NCBI RefSeq assembly: GCF_002934455.1
Contig: NZ_PTIR01000002.1
Location: 124,001 to 188,000 of the forward strand
Reading direction: 5' to 3'
Origin: Trinickia symbiotica
GTDB lineage: Bacteria; Pseudomonadota; Gammaproteobacteria; Burkholderiales; Burkholderiaceae
DNA length: 64,000 nt
The notes below the pieces were generated by a model that ran no database searches, was not told where the DNA came from, and saw nothing but the letters and a program-made list of their open reading frames with translations. A program made the translations under genes and the position numbers. Every line of letters starts with the position of its first letter. The first letter of the stretch is position 1. Shown one piece after another: positions 45,856-54,138 of the stretch.

Positions 45856-47151
45856 CTAGTGCGAGTCGCTTCGATCCCAATCGAGGTCGCCGGTGACCTT
45901 GCCCGCCACCGAGTACAGAGCGCCCGGCGCATTGCGTGTCTGTTGGAACGCTTCCAACGTCTCCCCGCGCATCGCCGCGTAGATATGAAGGTTTGAAACG
46001 CCCGTTACGGCGCCGAGTTTTTCGAGCACGAAGAAAATGGCACCGTAGTGCAGCAGCCCACCCCAATCGCGTCGGCGAATCAAGTCGCGCTCTTGCTGCG
46101 TCAATCCAGCGGCTTCGAAGCTGGCCTCCGGATCGCGCAGGAACGCTTCCCGATGACTGGGCTCCACCATTCGGTGCAAATAGCTGTTGATCCGAAATGC
46201 CTTGACCGCCACATCGATGGAGAACGGATACGTGCCATCGAGCTTGTCGACGCCTTCCAGTTGCTGCGCGATATGGTCGCGATGACGCTCGACGGCAGCC
46301 GGCCAGGCCTCGTCTTCCGCCCCTTCGTAGATCGCTGTGGCGATACCCGTCATCGACGGCAAGTAATAGCTGCGGTGTTTGCATACGACGTTGGCCGGCA
46401 ACGCACCGCGCATCGTGAGCCACATGACGACTTCAGCGCCCTCGAAGCCGCCGAGCGTCGCGTATTCGGCGATCGTCATCTCAGCGAGCCGCTCGGGGTC
46501 ACGTTCAAACAGGTCGAGAAAGCGATGGTCCCACTCGCTGTTGTTGAAGCCGGCGCGCTCGCCGTGCACTTGGTGCGACAACCCGCCCGTCGCGACGATG
46601 GCGACGCGTAGATCTTCCGGATAGCTTTCGATCGCGCGACGCAGTGCCTGCCCGAGCTTGTGGAAACGCCGCGCCGTCGGAATCGGAAGCTGCAGGACAC
46701 CCATCTGCAGTGGGATCAGTTTGGTCGGCCACGCGTGTTCGTGCGGACACAGCATCGACAGCGGCGAAAAGCAACCATGATCCAGCGCCTTGTTCTGGAA
46801 GAACGACATGTCGAATTCGTCCGCCATCAGTGACCTGCCGATGTGCGCCGCCAGCGCAGGATGGCCTTCGATCGGCGGCAGCTCGCGCGCCCCGCCGCCT
46901 TCGTCGGCCACCTTCCACTGCGCCCCGACGCCGAGCGTGAAGGCGGAATAGTGATCGAAGAAGAACGAGGTCACATGATCGTTGTAGATCAACAGCAAGA
47001 CGTCCGGCTGTTTTTCGGCGAGCCATGCGGCTACGGGTGCGAAGCTGGCGAAAATCGGCGCCCAGACGGGATCGTCGTGCTTGTTCCTGTCCAACGCAAA
47101 TCCGATCGTGGGCGTATGCGACGCCGCGATGCCTCCGACAATTCGTGCCAT
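45856..47151 (-). CDS. galA: Gallate dioxygenase
   Basis: 431 residues: a LigB-type extradiol dioxygenase domain followed by a fused LigA-type domain, the layout of gallate dioxygenase (GalA/DesB) rather than two-subunit protocatechuate 4,5-dioxygenase. Iron-site elements include the N-terminal ASHTP, NDHVTSFFFDHYSAF, and VATGGLSHQVHGER. It opens gallate to 4-oxalomesaconate. AAGGAT precedes ATG 47151. First gene of a six-gene operon running to 40909. Confidence 0.95.
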   Translation of the reverse strand: MARIVGGIAASHTPTIGFALDRNKHDDPVWAPIFASFAPVAAWLAEKQPDVLLLIYNDHVTSFFFDHYSAFTLGVGAQWKVADEGGGARELPPIEGHPALAAHIGRSLMADEFDMSFFQNKALDHGCFSPLSMLCPHEHAWPTKLIPLQMGVLQLPIPTARRFHKLGQALRRAIESYPEDLRVAIVATGGLSHQVHGERAGFNNSEWDHRFLDLFERDPERLAEMTIAEYATLGGFEGAEVVMWLTMRGALPANVVCKHRSYYLPSMTGIATAIYEGAEDEAWPAAVERHRDHIAQQLEGVDKLDGTYPFSIDVAVKAFRINSYLHRMVEPSHREAFLRDPEASFEAAGLTQQERDLIRRRDWGGLLHYGAIFFVLEKLGAVTGVSNLHIYAAMRGETLEAFQQTRNAPGALYSVAGKVTGDLDWDRSDSH

Positions 47152-47558
47152 TTCAGTGATCCTTGGTTACCCGCCCATGCCGGCGAATCATGGGTCCCAA
47201 GACTACACGCCACGCCCACCTGTTTGAACGTGCGGGTTAACCAGATTCGATCGCGCGAAGCCGTTGCGGAGTCAGCTTTTCGTCGCTGCGGCAGGGCTCA
47301 CGATCGCCCGACGAGCCGCGCCGCATCGACATGGGGAGGATTGTTCGGCACGCGTATCGTTCGCGCGGGGCGGCGACTCTTACTGATAAGTTTTTTCGAT
47401 AGCGACAAAATGAAGTCGCAACCTGCGGTCCTCCGTGCGTTTAGCTGACCCACTTTTCGTCGAGGCGGATCTGATCGCTTGGGGGAGGCACTATGCGAGC
47501 GCTGGCCATTTCCATTAGAATAGATACATTATGTAGATACTCGAAAATGGAGGGTCAG
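47152..47558. promoter_or_regulatory. Divergent region: gallate operon promoter and vapBC promoter
   Basis: About 400 bases. TACATTATGTA at 47525-47535 is a perfect 5+1+5 palindrome flanked by the direct repeat TAGATAC, 24 bases before the vapB start, and is a good candidate for VapBC autoregulation. An AT-rich stretch around 47385-47410 may include the gallate promoter or a LysR site, but no clear T-N11-A dyad stands out. Confidence 0.5.
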
Positions 47559-47801
47559 ATGGACATCGCCAAAATCTTCCGACACGGCGGCTCACAGGCC
47601 GTGCGTCTGCCCAAGGACTTTCGGTTCGATACCACGGAGGTGCGGATCCGTCGGCACGGCGCCGCAGTCATCTTGGAACCCGTGCCGCAGGGCTGGGAGT
47701 GGCTGATGCCGCTCATTGGCCCTGTCGACGCTGACTTCGAGGCCGCAGCGACTACGCAGCCTGCCGATCAGGACCGTCCAGGGTTGGACTTCTTCAAATG
47801 A
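47559..47801 (+). CDS. vapB: Antitoxin VapB (AbrB-like)
   Basis: 80 residues. The N-terminal swapped-hairpin AbrB/SpoVT fold is seen in IFRHGGSQAVRLPKDFRF, and an acidic C-terminal tail ends in DRPGLDFFK, which would cover the toxin. GGAGGG lies five bases before ATG 47559. It overlaps vapC by 4 bases (ATGA). Confidence 0.92.
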   Translation: MDIAKIFRHGGSQAVRLPKDFRFDTTEVRIRRHGAAVILEPVPQGWEWLMPLIGPVDADFEAAATTQPADQDRPGLDFFK

Positions 47802-48199
47802 AGTACCTTCTGGACACCAACGCCGTGATCGCGACGCTCAAGGGCGAGCCGTCCGTGCTCGCGCGGTTGCGCACACATCTGCCGTCGGACTTCGGGCTAC
47901 CGTCAATTGTCGCGCACGAGTTGTTTTACGGCGCCTATAAAAGTCAACGTGCCGCCCCGAACCTGGCGCGCATTGAAGCGTTGCAGTTTGAGGTGGTTGA
48001 GTTCGACGCCGAGGATGCGCAACACGCCGGTCAAATCCGCGCGCAATTGGCCGCCGCTGGTACGCCGATCGGCCCATATGATGTGCTGATCGCGGGACAA
48101 GCGCGTGCGCGCCAATTGGTGCTTGTCACGCACAACCTGCGAGAGTTCTCGCGAGTAGCAGGCTTGACGGTCGAAGATTGGCACGCCGACCTACCATGA
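47798..48199 (+). CDS. vapC: Toxin VapC (PIN-domain ribonuclease)
   Basis: 133 residues with the PIN acidic residues in LLDTNAVIA, AHELFYGAYKS and IGPYDVLIAGQA, and the LVTHNLREFSRV strand. VapC toxins cut tRNA or rRNA. Translationally coupled to vapB through a 4-base overlap. The pair lies between the gallate operon and metabolic genes; no other mobile-element signature is seen. Confidence 0.93.
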   Translation: MKYLLDTNAVIATLKGEPSVLARLRTHLPSDFGLPSIVAHELFYGAYKSQRAAPNLARIEALQFEVVEFDAEDAQHAGQIRAQLAAAGTPIGPYDVLIAGQARARQLVLVTHNLREFSRVAGLTVEDWHADLP

Positions 48200-48301
48200 T
48201 GGGCTCGATCGGATGTCAAAAGCAGCAGTGTTTGAGGCGGTCCCACTCGCACGGCGTTTCGCCGTGGCCTCGATGAGACATTTACCGTCCAGGAGTACAA
48301 C

Positions 48302-48613
48302 ATGATTTTTGAAACGGCGCAGATCGAAGTCCTGCCCGGCCATGCGGCGGATTTCGAGGCGGGTGTCGCGCAAGCACTTCCCCTCTTTGCCCGCGCCCGA
48401 GGTTGCGGCGGCGCTGAGCTTCATCGCGTGATAGAGACCGAGAACCGATATGTCCTTCTCGTTCGCTGGGAAACCGTCGACGACCACCTGATCGGTTTTC
48501 GCCAATCCGAGGATTTTCAGACGTGGCGCCAACTCGTCGGCTCTCACTTTGCTCGACCGCCCGAGGTCTTTCATACCGAGACGACAGGCAAAAGCGCCGA
48601 TCTTTCCCGTTGA
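48302..48613 (+). CDS. ABM-domain (antibiotic biosynthesis monooxygenase fold) protein
   Basis: 103 residues with the ABM ferredoxin-like pattern (EVLPGHAADFEAGVAQALPL, GCGGAELHRVIETENRYVLLVRWET, then FRQSEDFQTWRQL). Cofactor-free monooxygenases, heme-degrading enzymes and non-catalytic members share this fold. AGGAG lies seven bases before ATG 48302. It is followed 35 bases later by an acetyltransferase, probably co-transcribed. Confidence 0.85.
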   Translation: MIFETAQIEVLPGHAADFEAGVAQALPLFARARGCGGAELHRVIETENRYVLLVRWETVDDHLIGFRQSEDFQTWRQLVGSHFARPPEVFHTETTGKSADLSR

Positions 48614-48648
48614 GCCAAGATCGGGGAATGCACTGCAAGGAAAACGTA

Positions 48649-49179
48649 ATGAGCGAATATTCCATCGTGCGCTGCACTTTCGATCGGCATGCCGATGTGA
48701 TCCTGGACATCTTCAATGATGCCATCCTGAATTCAACCGCGCTCTATGAGTACAAGCCTCGGACCATGCAGACCATGGTCAGCTGGTTCGACGCCAAAGA
48801 AGCCGGCGACTTTCCAGTGATTGGCGTTGAAGACAGTGAGGGAAAACTGTTGGCCTTCGGCAGTTACGGCCCGTTTCGGCCATTCCCGGCCAACAAGTAC
48901 ACGGTGGAACATTCCGTCTACGTGCACAAGCACCATCGTGGTCGAGGATTGGGGCGCGTGGTGATGGAAGAAATTATCGCCGCGGCGCGGCGCAAGGACT
49001 TGCATGCGTTGATGGGCGGAATCGATTCGACGAATGCCGGAAGCATCGCGCTGCATGAACGACTTGGCTTCAAGCATGTGGGCACGCTACCCCAGATCGG
49101 CTTCAAGTTCGGCCGCTGGCTCGACATGGCGCTCTATCAGCTGCTGTTGGATACGCCCGCTCATCCAATCGACGGCTAG
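48649..49179 (+). CDS. GNAT N-acetyltransferase, phosphinothricin-acetyltransferase-like
   Basis: 176 residues. The acetyl-CoA-binding motif A is HSVYVHKHHRGRGLGRVVME, with IFNDAILNSTALYEY at the N-terminus and SIALHERLGFKHVG in motif B, the pattern of Pat/Bar-like acyl-amino acid acetyltransferases. ATG 48649 is chosen for family fit; the frame extends upstream into the ABM gene. Substrate not predictable. Confidence 0.88.
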   Translation: MSEYSIVRCTFDRHADVILDIFNDAILNSTALYEYKPRTMQTMVSWFDAKEAGDFPVIGVEDSEGKLLAFGSYGPFRPFPANKYTVEHSVYVHKHHRGRGLGRVVMEEIIAAARRKDLHALMGGIDSTNAGSIALHERLGFKHVGTLPQIGFKFGRWLDMALYQLLLDTPAHPIDG

Positions 49180-49349
49180 GCGAACAACCCGGCGGCCTTT
49201 GAGACTCCGCGCGTTGGACGGCATTCTGAGCGACGATGTATGTCATTGCAAAATAGTGCAATTCATCGATCGGCGCCGGGCTACCGCCGGCGAAGGGCCG
49301 AATGCGCGATGCGCGCGATCTTGGCTACCCATTCTCTGCTGGAGGAATT

Positions 49350-49991
49350 GTGGGAGTTGCTGAATCCAAAATCCGCGAGGAGATCTGCACGGTAGGCGCG
49401 AGTCTTTACTCGCGCCGATACACAGTGGGGAGCGCCGGCAACATCAGCGCGCGCCTTGACGATGGCTGGCTGATCACACCGACCGACGCATGCCTTGGCC
49501 GACTCGATCCGAACGATATCGCCAAAGTGGGCTGCGACGGGCAGCACCTATCAGGCGGGCGTCCGTCCAAAACGCTCGCGCTTCACCGCAGGATCTACGA
49601 GAACTCACCGGAAACGCGCGGAGTCGTCCACACGCATTCGACGAATCTGGTCGCGCTCACATTGTCTGGCGTCTGGAGCACCGACGACATCATCCCGCCG
49701 ATCACGCCGTACTACGTGATGAAGGTCGGCCACGTGCCGCTCATCAAATATCATCGGCCGGGTGCACCGGAGGTTGCCGATCAGATCGCCGTACTCGCGC
49801 CGGAAGTGCGCGCGGTGTTGCTCGAACGACTCGGTCCGGTGGTTTGGGAAAAGACCGTCTCGGCAGCATCGTTCGCTTTGGAAGAGCTCGAGGAAACGGC
49901 GTTGCTGTGGATGTCGCTCGCGCGCTCTGCCACGCCGCTGTCGACGGACGCCATCGGCGAGCTGCGCGATACATTTGGCGCCCGTTGGTAA
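49350..49991 (+). CDS. otnC: 3-oxo-tetronate 4-phosphate decarboxylase
   Basis: A class II aldolase/adducin-fold enzyme of 213 residues: SAGNISARLDDGWLITP, metal-binding histidines in VVHTHSTN, and an ITPYYVMKVGHVP segment typical of OtnC. It decarboxylates 3-oxo-tetronate 4-phosphate to dihydroxyacetone phosphate. GTG 49350 is preceded by GGAGGA. It converges with otnK, its pathway partner. The dehydrogenase and isomerase of the pathway (OtnD, OtnI) are not in the window. Confidence 0.88.
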   Translation: MGVAESKIREEICTVGASLYSRRYTVGSAGNISARLDDGWLITPTDACLGRLDPNDIAKVGCDGQHLSGGRPSKTLALHRRIYENSPETRGVVHTHSTNLVALTLSGVWSTDDIIPPITPYYVMKVGHVPLIKYHRPGAPEVADQIAVLAPEVRAVLLERLGPVVWEKTVSAASFALEELEETALLWMSLARSATPLSTDAIGELRDTFGARW

Positions 49992-50029
49992 CGCGCACGC
50001 GTGAACTTCCCATCGTCTCCCAAAAAAAA

Positions 50030-50054
50030 CCGAAGCGGAATAACGCCGCTTCGG
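50030..50054 (-). terminator. Intrinsic terminator of otnK
   Basis: Perfect 9-bp arms CCGAAGCGG / CCGCTTCGG with a 7-base loop. In the minus direction it is followed by eight T residues (A-run 50022-50029 on the plus strand). Confidence 0.93.
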
Positions 50055-50065
50055 CGGGCATTGCA

Positions 50066-51346
50066 TCAAGGCGCTGTCGACAGCGCCTTTTCGAAGAAAT
50101 CGACAGTGCCGAAATTGCCGGACTTCAGCGCGAGCGCCAGCGGCTCACTGCCGCTGCTCGTCGTCCAGGGCACGCCCGGGTCAATGGGTGCGCCGATGCG
50201 CAAGGCGCGGACGCCGAGCGCCTTGACGACGGAACCCGAGGTCTCTCCACCGGCAACCACCAGCTTGCGCACGCCATGGTGTACAACCAGCTCGCTCGCG
50301 AGCGTGGCCAATGCGCGTTCCATCAGCGCGCCGGCAACATCCGCACCGAGCTTCTCCTGTGCGGCTCTTACAACGTCGGGCGCCGCGCTTCCGTAGATGA
50401 GCACGGGCCCGCCGGAGAGCCGCTCGGCACACCAGGCGACAGCGTCTTCGATTTGCCTGTCGCCCTCGGCAAGCTGCAGCGCGTCGAGCCGAAATGCCGG
50501 GCGCGAACGCTTCCAGTGTTCCACCTGGGCGTTTGTCGCCACTGAGCAGCTTCCCGAGAGAATCACGCCCGCCCCCACGACGTTCGGAAGATCCGACGCC
50601 GCCGATACGGACGCCGTCAATTTGACGGCTCGCCGGAAATTCTCCGGCAGGCCCATGGCGATGCCCGACCCTCCGGTCACGAGTGGATGGCCCGACAACG
50701 CGGCGCCGATACTAATCAGATCGCGATCGGCTACCGCATCGACGATGGCATATCGCGCGCCTTCGCTGCGCAGCGAATCGAACGCCGCCGCGATCGCATC
50801 CGGTCCACGAGAAACGGCGTCGAGCTTGATCGCCCCCACTTTGCGCCGGGTTTGCGATTGCAATACACGCACCAGGTTGGAATCCGTCATCGGGGTGAGC
50901 GGGTGGTTCCGCATGCCGGATTCGCTGAGCAACACATCGCCGACGAAGAGGTGGCTCCTGTAAATCGTCCTGCCGTTCTCTGGAAACGCTGGACAGGCAA
51001 CTGTGAGGTCGACGCCGAGCGCATCGGCCAGCGCATCGGCGACCGGGCCGATATTGCCCTTCGGCGTCGAGTCGAAAGTAGAGCAATACTTGAAGAAGAA
51101 CTGCTCGCAGCCGGCATTTCTGAGCCAGTCCAGCGCCGAGAGCGACTCACGTACCGCATCCTGCGGCTCGACTGTTCGCGTTTTCAATGCGATGACGATC
51201 GCGTCCGCATCGGGTACCTCTGCCGGCGCGGGGACACCGATCGTCTGCACGGTGCGCATGCCGCCGCGCACCAGCGTGCTGGCCAGATCGGTGCCGCCCG
51301 TGAAATCATCGGCAATACAGCCGAGTAGTGGTCTGCTCAATGCCAT
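50066..51346 (-). CDS. otnK: 3-oxo-tetronate kinase
   Basis: 426 residues of the four-carbon acid sugar kinase family (DUF1537): N-terminal IADDFTGGTDLAS, central FKYCSTFDSTPKGNIGPV, and C-terminal nucleotide-binding VVAGGETSGSVVKAL. It phosphorylates 3-oxo-tetronate for OtnC. GGGAGT lies close before ATG 51346. The 3' end overlaps a 22-bp perfect palindrome, with a terminator just beyond. Confidence 0.92.
   Translation of the reverse strand: MALSRPLLGCIADDFTGGTDLASTLVRGGMRTVQTIGVPAPAEVPDADAIVIALKTRTVEPQDAVRESLSALDWLRNAGCEQFFFKYCSTFDSTPKGNIGPVADALADALGVDLTVACPAFPENGRTIYRSHLFVGDVLLSESGMRNHPLTPMTDSNLVRVLQSQTRRKVGAIKLDAVSRGPDAIAAAFDSLRSEGARYAIVDAVADRDLISIGAALSGHPLVTGGSGIAMGLPENFRRAVKLTASVSAASDLPNVVGAGVILSGSCSVATNAQVEHWKRSRPAFRLDALQLAEGDRQIEDAVAWCAERLSGGPVLIYGSAAPDVVRAAQEKLGADVAGALMERALATLASELVVHHGVRKLVVAGGETSGSVVKALGVRALRIGAPIDPGVPWTTSSGSEPLALALKSGNFGTVDFFEKALSTAP
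50068..50089. repeat. 22-bp perfect palindrome at the otnK stop
   Basis: AAGGCGCTGTCGACAGCGCC followed by TT reads the same on both strands. It overlaps the last codons and stop of otnK. It may be a second hairpin acting with the terminator at 50030. Confidence 0.75.
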
Positions 51347-51517
51347 ACTCCCAATGGAATTACACCGCGCCGTCGATAAAGCCGAACAAGCGACTGGCGT
51401 TATCAGCGTAGCATGAATGCGAGAATACTTGCTGCATACGCGCGACGCCCTCTCGCGAATCAGAGAGCTCCTTGAACCTTAGGACTGCGAGCCGATCGCA
51501 GTCGAATCACCGTGCCT

Positions 51518-52252
51518 ATGAAAATCGATCAATCAGTCATCTCCGCCTTCGCGCCGACGGGCAAGCTGCGCGCCTCGATCAACGTCGGCAATCCGATTCT
51601 TGCAAACGAGGACGCTGAGACGGGCGAGCCGTTCGGCGTCTCGATCGACCTTGCACGCGAGTTCGCGAGACGGCTGGGCGTCGAGCTGGAATTGGTTGTG
51701 TTCGATGCGGCGGGCAAATCGGTGCAAGCCGTGAGCGAGGAGCGCGCCGATTTCGGATTCTTCGCGATCGATCCGCTGCGCGGCGAAACGATTGCGTTTA
51801 CGGCGCCCTACGTATTGATCGAAGGCTTCTATCTCGTCCGTGACGGTTCTCCCATCAAAACCAATCAGGGTGTCGACCGACCGGATATCAGAGTCGCCGT
51901 CGGCAAGGGAAGCGCTTATGACCTCTTCCTCACGCGCGAACTGAAGGCGGCGCAAATCGTGCGAGCGCCCACGTCGCCAGCGGTCGTACAGACGTTCTTG
52001 GAGCAAGGTTTGGACGTGGCCGCGGGCGTCAAGCAGCAGCTCGAAGCCGACGCACGTAAGACCGGCGGGCTTCATCTGCTCGACGAGCGGTTCATGGTCA
52101 TTCGACAAGCGATGGGTACACCCAAGAGCCGCGGCGAGGCGGCGGCGGGCGTGCTCTCTCAGTTCGTCGAGGAAATGACAACCTCGGGCTTCGTTGCGGA
52201 CGCATTGCGGCGGCATGGGAGCGTCGGCGCCACCGTTGCCAGCTTCACCTGA
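51518..52252 (+). CDS. Solute-binding-protein-fold protein (family 3) without signal peptide
   Basis: 244 residues matching amino-acid-type ABC binding proteins: GKLRASINVGNPIL, GVSIDLAREFARRLGVELELV, RADFGFFAIDPLRGETIAFT and IRVAVGKGSAYDLFL. The N-terminus (MKIDQSVISAFAPTG) is not a signal peptide, so it is probably cytoplasmic and may act as a sensor or enzyme-like binding protein. GTG 51512 is an alternative start. It is divergent from otnK; no permease genes accompany it. Confidence 0.75.
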   Translation: MKIDQSVISAFAPTGKLRASINVGNPILANEDAETGEPFGVSIDLAREFARRLGVELELVVFDAAGKSVQAVSEERADFGFFAIDPLRGETIAFTAPYVLIEGFYLVRDGSPIKTNQGVDRPDIRVAVGKGSAYDLFLTRELKAAQIVRAPTSPAVVQTFLEQGLDVAAGVKQQLEADARKTGGLHLLDERFMVIRQAMGTPKSRGEAAAGVLSQFVEEMTTSGFVADALRRHGSVGATVASFT

Positions 52253-52374
52253 AATTTCGCCTTTCAGCGATTCGGATGCGGACACCCGCCGGCGCATCGC
52301 GCACGCGCCTCGGGCCAGTCAAAGGCGTGTTGCGTCACAGTTGCGTCTAAAGTCGGGTGCCGGGCTCGCGCGCG

Positions 52375-53268
52375 TCATTTGAGCCCGCCCGCGAAGCCGC
52401 GCAGCAGATAGCGCTGCACGTACCCGGCCACAGCCAGCGTCGGCAGCGACGCCATCAAGCCCGCGCTCATCAGGTCGCCCCAGTCGATGCCGTTCTCGGT
52501 CACGTAGCTCGCGATCGCGAGCGGCAGCGTGAAGCGACTCGGCGTGGAGACGAACAAAAGCGCCAACAGGAACTCGTTCCACGCGGCGATGAACACGAAG
52601 ACGGCGGTCGCGATCAACCCCGGCCCGCAGAGCGGCAGCACGATCTGCACGAGGCGCCGGGCCAGCCCCGCCCCGTCGATGCATGAGGCTTCCTCGTATT
52701 CGTGGGGCACCTCGCGCACGAACGCGAGCAGCATCCAGATCGCCATCGGCAGTGCGTAGATCTGATACCCGAGCATCAGGCCGACCAACGAATCGAGCAG
52801 ATGCAGACGCTTGGCGAGCGCGAACAGCGGCACTGCGATCGTGATCGGAGGCATTAACTTCAACGCAAGCACGAACATGAGAAAGAGCACGTCCAGACGC
52901 GCGGGGAAACGCAACCGCACGAGCGCATAGGCGGCCGGAAACGCGAGCGACAGCGCGAGCAGCGTCGTGCCGGCGCCAACCAGCAGCGAGTTGAACACCT
53001 GCGCGCCGATGCCACTCCCCCACACCGACGCAAAATGTTCGAATGTCGGCGCGGCTGGCCACAATCGCAGCGGATGATCGAGACGCTCCAGCGTCGGCAT
53101 GAACGCGGCGCCTGCCATCCACACGCAAGGCAGCAACAGCAAGGCCAGCGCCGCGCCGCGGAGCAACCAGGTCGTCGCCCGACCGAGCACGGCGCGGCCG
53201 GCCCGCGCGCGATGCTGGGCCGCCGCGCCGTTGCGCGTCAGTTGCGCCGTTTTCGAACTGTTTGCCAT
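52375..53268 (-). CDS. ABC sugar transporter permease (MalG type)
   Basis: 297 residues, about six TM helices, with the cytoplasmic EAA loop EEASCIDGAGLARRLVQIVLP. Carbohydrate (CUT1) importer type. It overlaps the preceding permease gene by 31 bases. It is the last gene of the operon; no ATPase gene follows before the convergent gene at 52252. Confidence 0.88.
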   Translation of the reverse strand: MANSSKTAQLTRNGAAAQHRARAGRAVLGRATTWLLRGAALALLLLPCVWMAGAAFMPTLERLDHPLRLWPAAPTFEHFASVWGSGIGAQVFNSLLVGAGTTLLALSLAFPAAYALVRLRFPARLDVLFLMFVLALKLMPPITIAVPLFALAKRLHLLDSLVGLMLGYQIYALPMAIWMLLAFVREVPHEYEEASCIDGAGLARRLVQIVLPLCGPGLIATAVFVFIAAWNEFLLALLFVSTPSRFTLPLAIASYVTENGIDWGDLMSAGLMASLPTLAVAGYVQRYLLRGFAGGLK

Positions 53269-54107
53269 ACGTATCCGGAGACCAGCGCCGCGCACGCCGC
53301 AAGCATCAGCACTGACGCGGCGCTCGCCGGCCCGACGTTGAAGAAGCGGAACCCGGTGTCGTAGATGTAGGTCGACAGCGTCTGCGTCGCGTTGCCGGGG
53401 CCGCCGCCCGTCAACGCATAGACCTTGTCGAAAAGCTTGAACGTATCGATCGAGCGCAGCAGCAACGCGAGCCCGATCTGCGGCGCGGCGAGTGGCAGCG
53501 TAATGTCGCGCAGGCACTGCCATTCGCTTGCGCCATCCGTGCGCGCGGCTTCGTGAAGCTCCTCTGGAATCGACTGCAAGCCGGCGAGTACGATCAGGAA
53601 TGCCATCGGCGTCCATTGCCAGATGTCGACGAGCATCAGCGACCACAGCGCCAGATGGGGATCCGAGAGCCACTGCACGCCGGGAAGACCCGCTATCGCG
53701 AGCAGCGCGTTCAGGAACCCGTGAAAGTTGAGCCAGTTGCGCCAGATCGCCGAACAGACGAGCGTCGACAGCATCATCGGCAGGATGGCGAGCGGCAGCG
53801 CGAGCTTACGCCCCGGGAAGGCGCGCACGAACAGTAGCGCGAGGCCGGAGCCGAGCGCAACCTCGGCGAGCGACGCCACGATGCTGAAGCGCAACGTGTT
53901 GCCGAAGCCGATCGTGAACGCATCGTCGGCAAGCACGGCGCGGTAGTTCGAAAGGCCGACGAAGACGCGCCGGCCCGCCGCGTAGTCGACGCGGCAAAAT
54001 GAGTCGATCAGGACCTGCGCGACCGGATAGAGCGCGAGCACGGCAAGCAGGACGATCGATGGCCCGAGCAGTGCGACGAACGGCAGGCCGCGACCGAAGG
54101 CCTTCAT
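53238..54107 (-). CDS. ABC sugar transporter permease (MalF/UgpA type)
   Basis: 289 residues with about six TM helices and the EAA loop ELHEAARTDGASEWQCLRDITLP. The conserved LTGGGPGNATQTLSTYIYDTG segment near the end is typical of MalF/UgpA permeases. It follows the binding-protein gene by 31 bases. Confidence 0.9.
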   Translation of the reverse strand: MKAFGRGLPFVALLGPSIVLLAVLALYPVAQVLIDSFCRVDYAAGRRVFVGLSNYRAVLADDAFTIGFGNTLRFSIVASLAEVALGSGLALLFVRAFPGRKLALPLAILPMMLSTLVCSAIWRNWLNFHGFLNALLAIAGLPGVQWLSDPHLALWSLMLVDIWQWTPMAFLIVLAGLQSIPEELHEAARTDGASEWQCLRDITLPLAAPQIGLALLLRSIDTFKLFDKVYALTGGGPGNATQTLSTYIYDTGFRFFNVGPASAASVLMLAACAALVSGYVWQTVRKRRN

Positions 54108-54138
54108 CGGTGGCGTCCCGTCGAGCGTGCGGCGGCGG

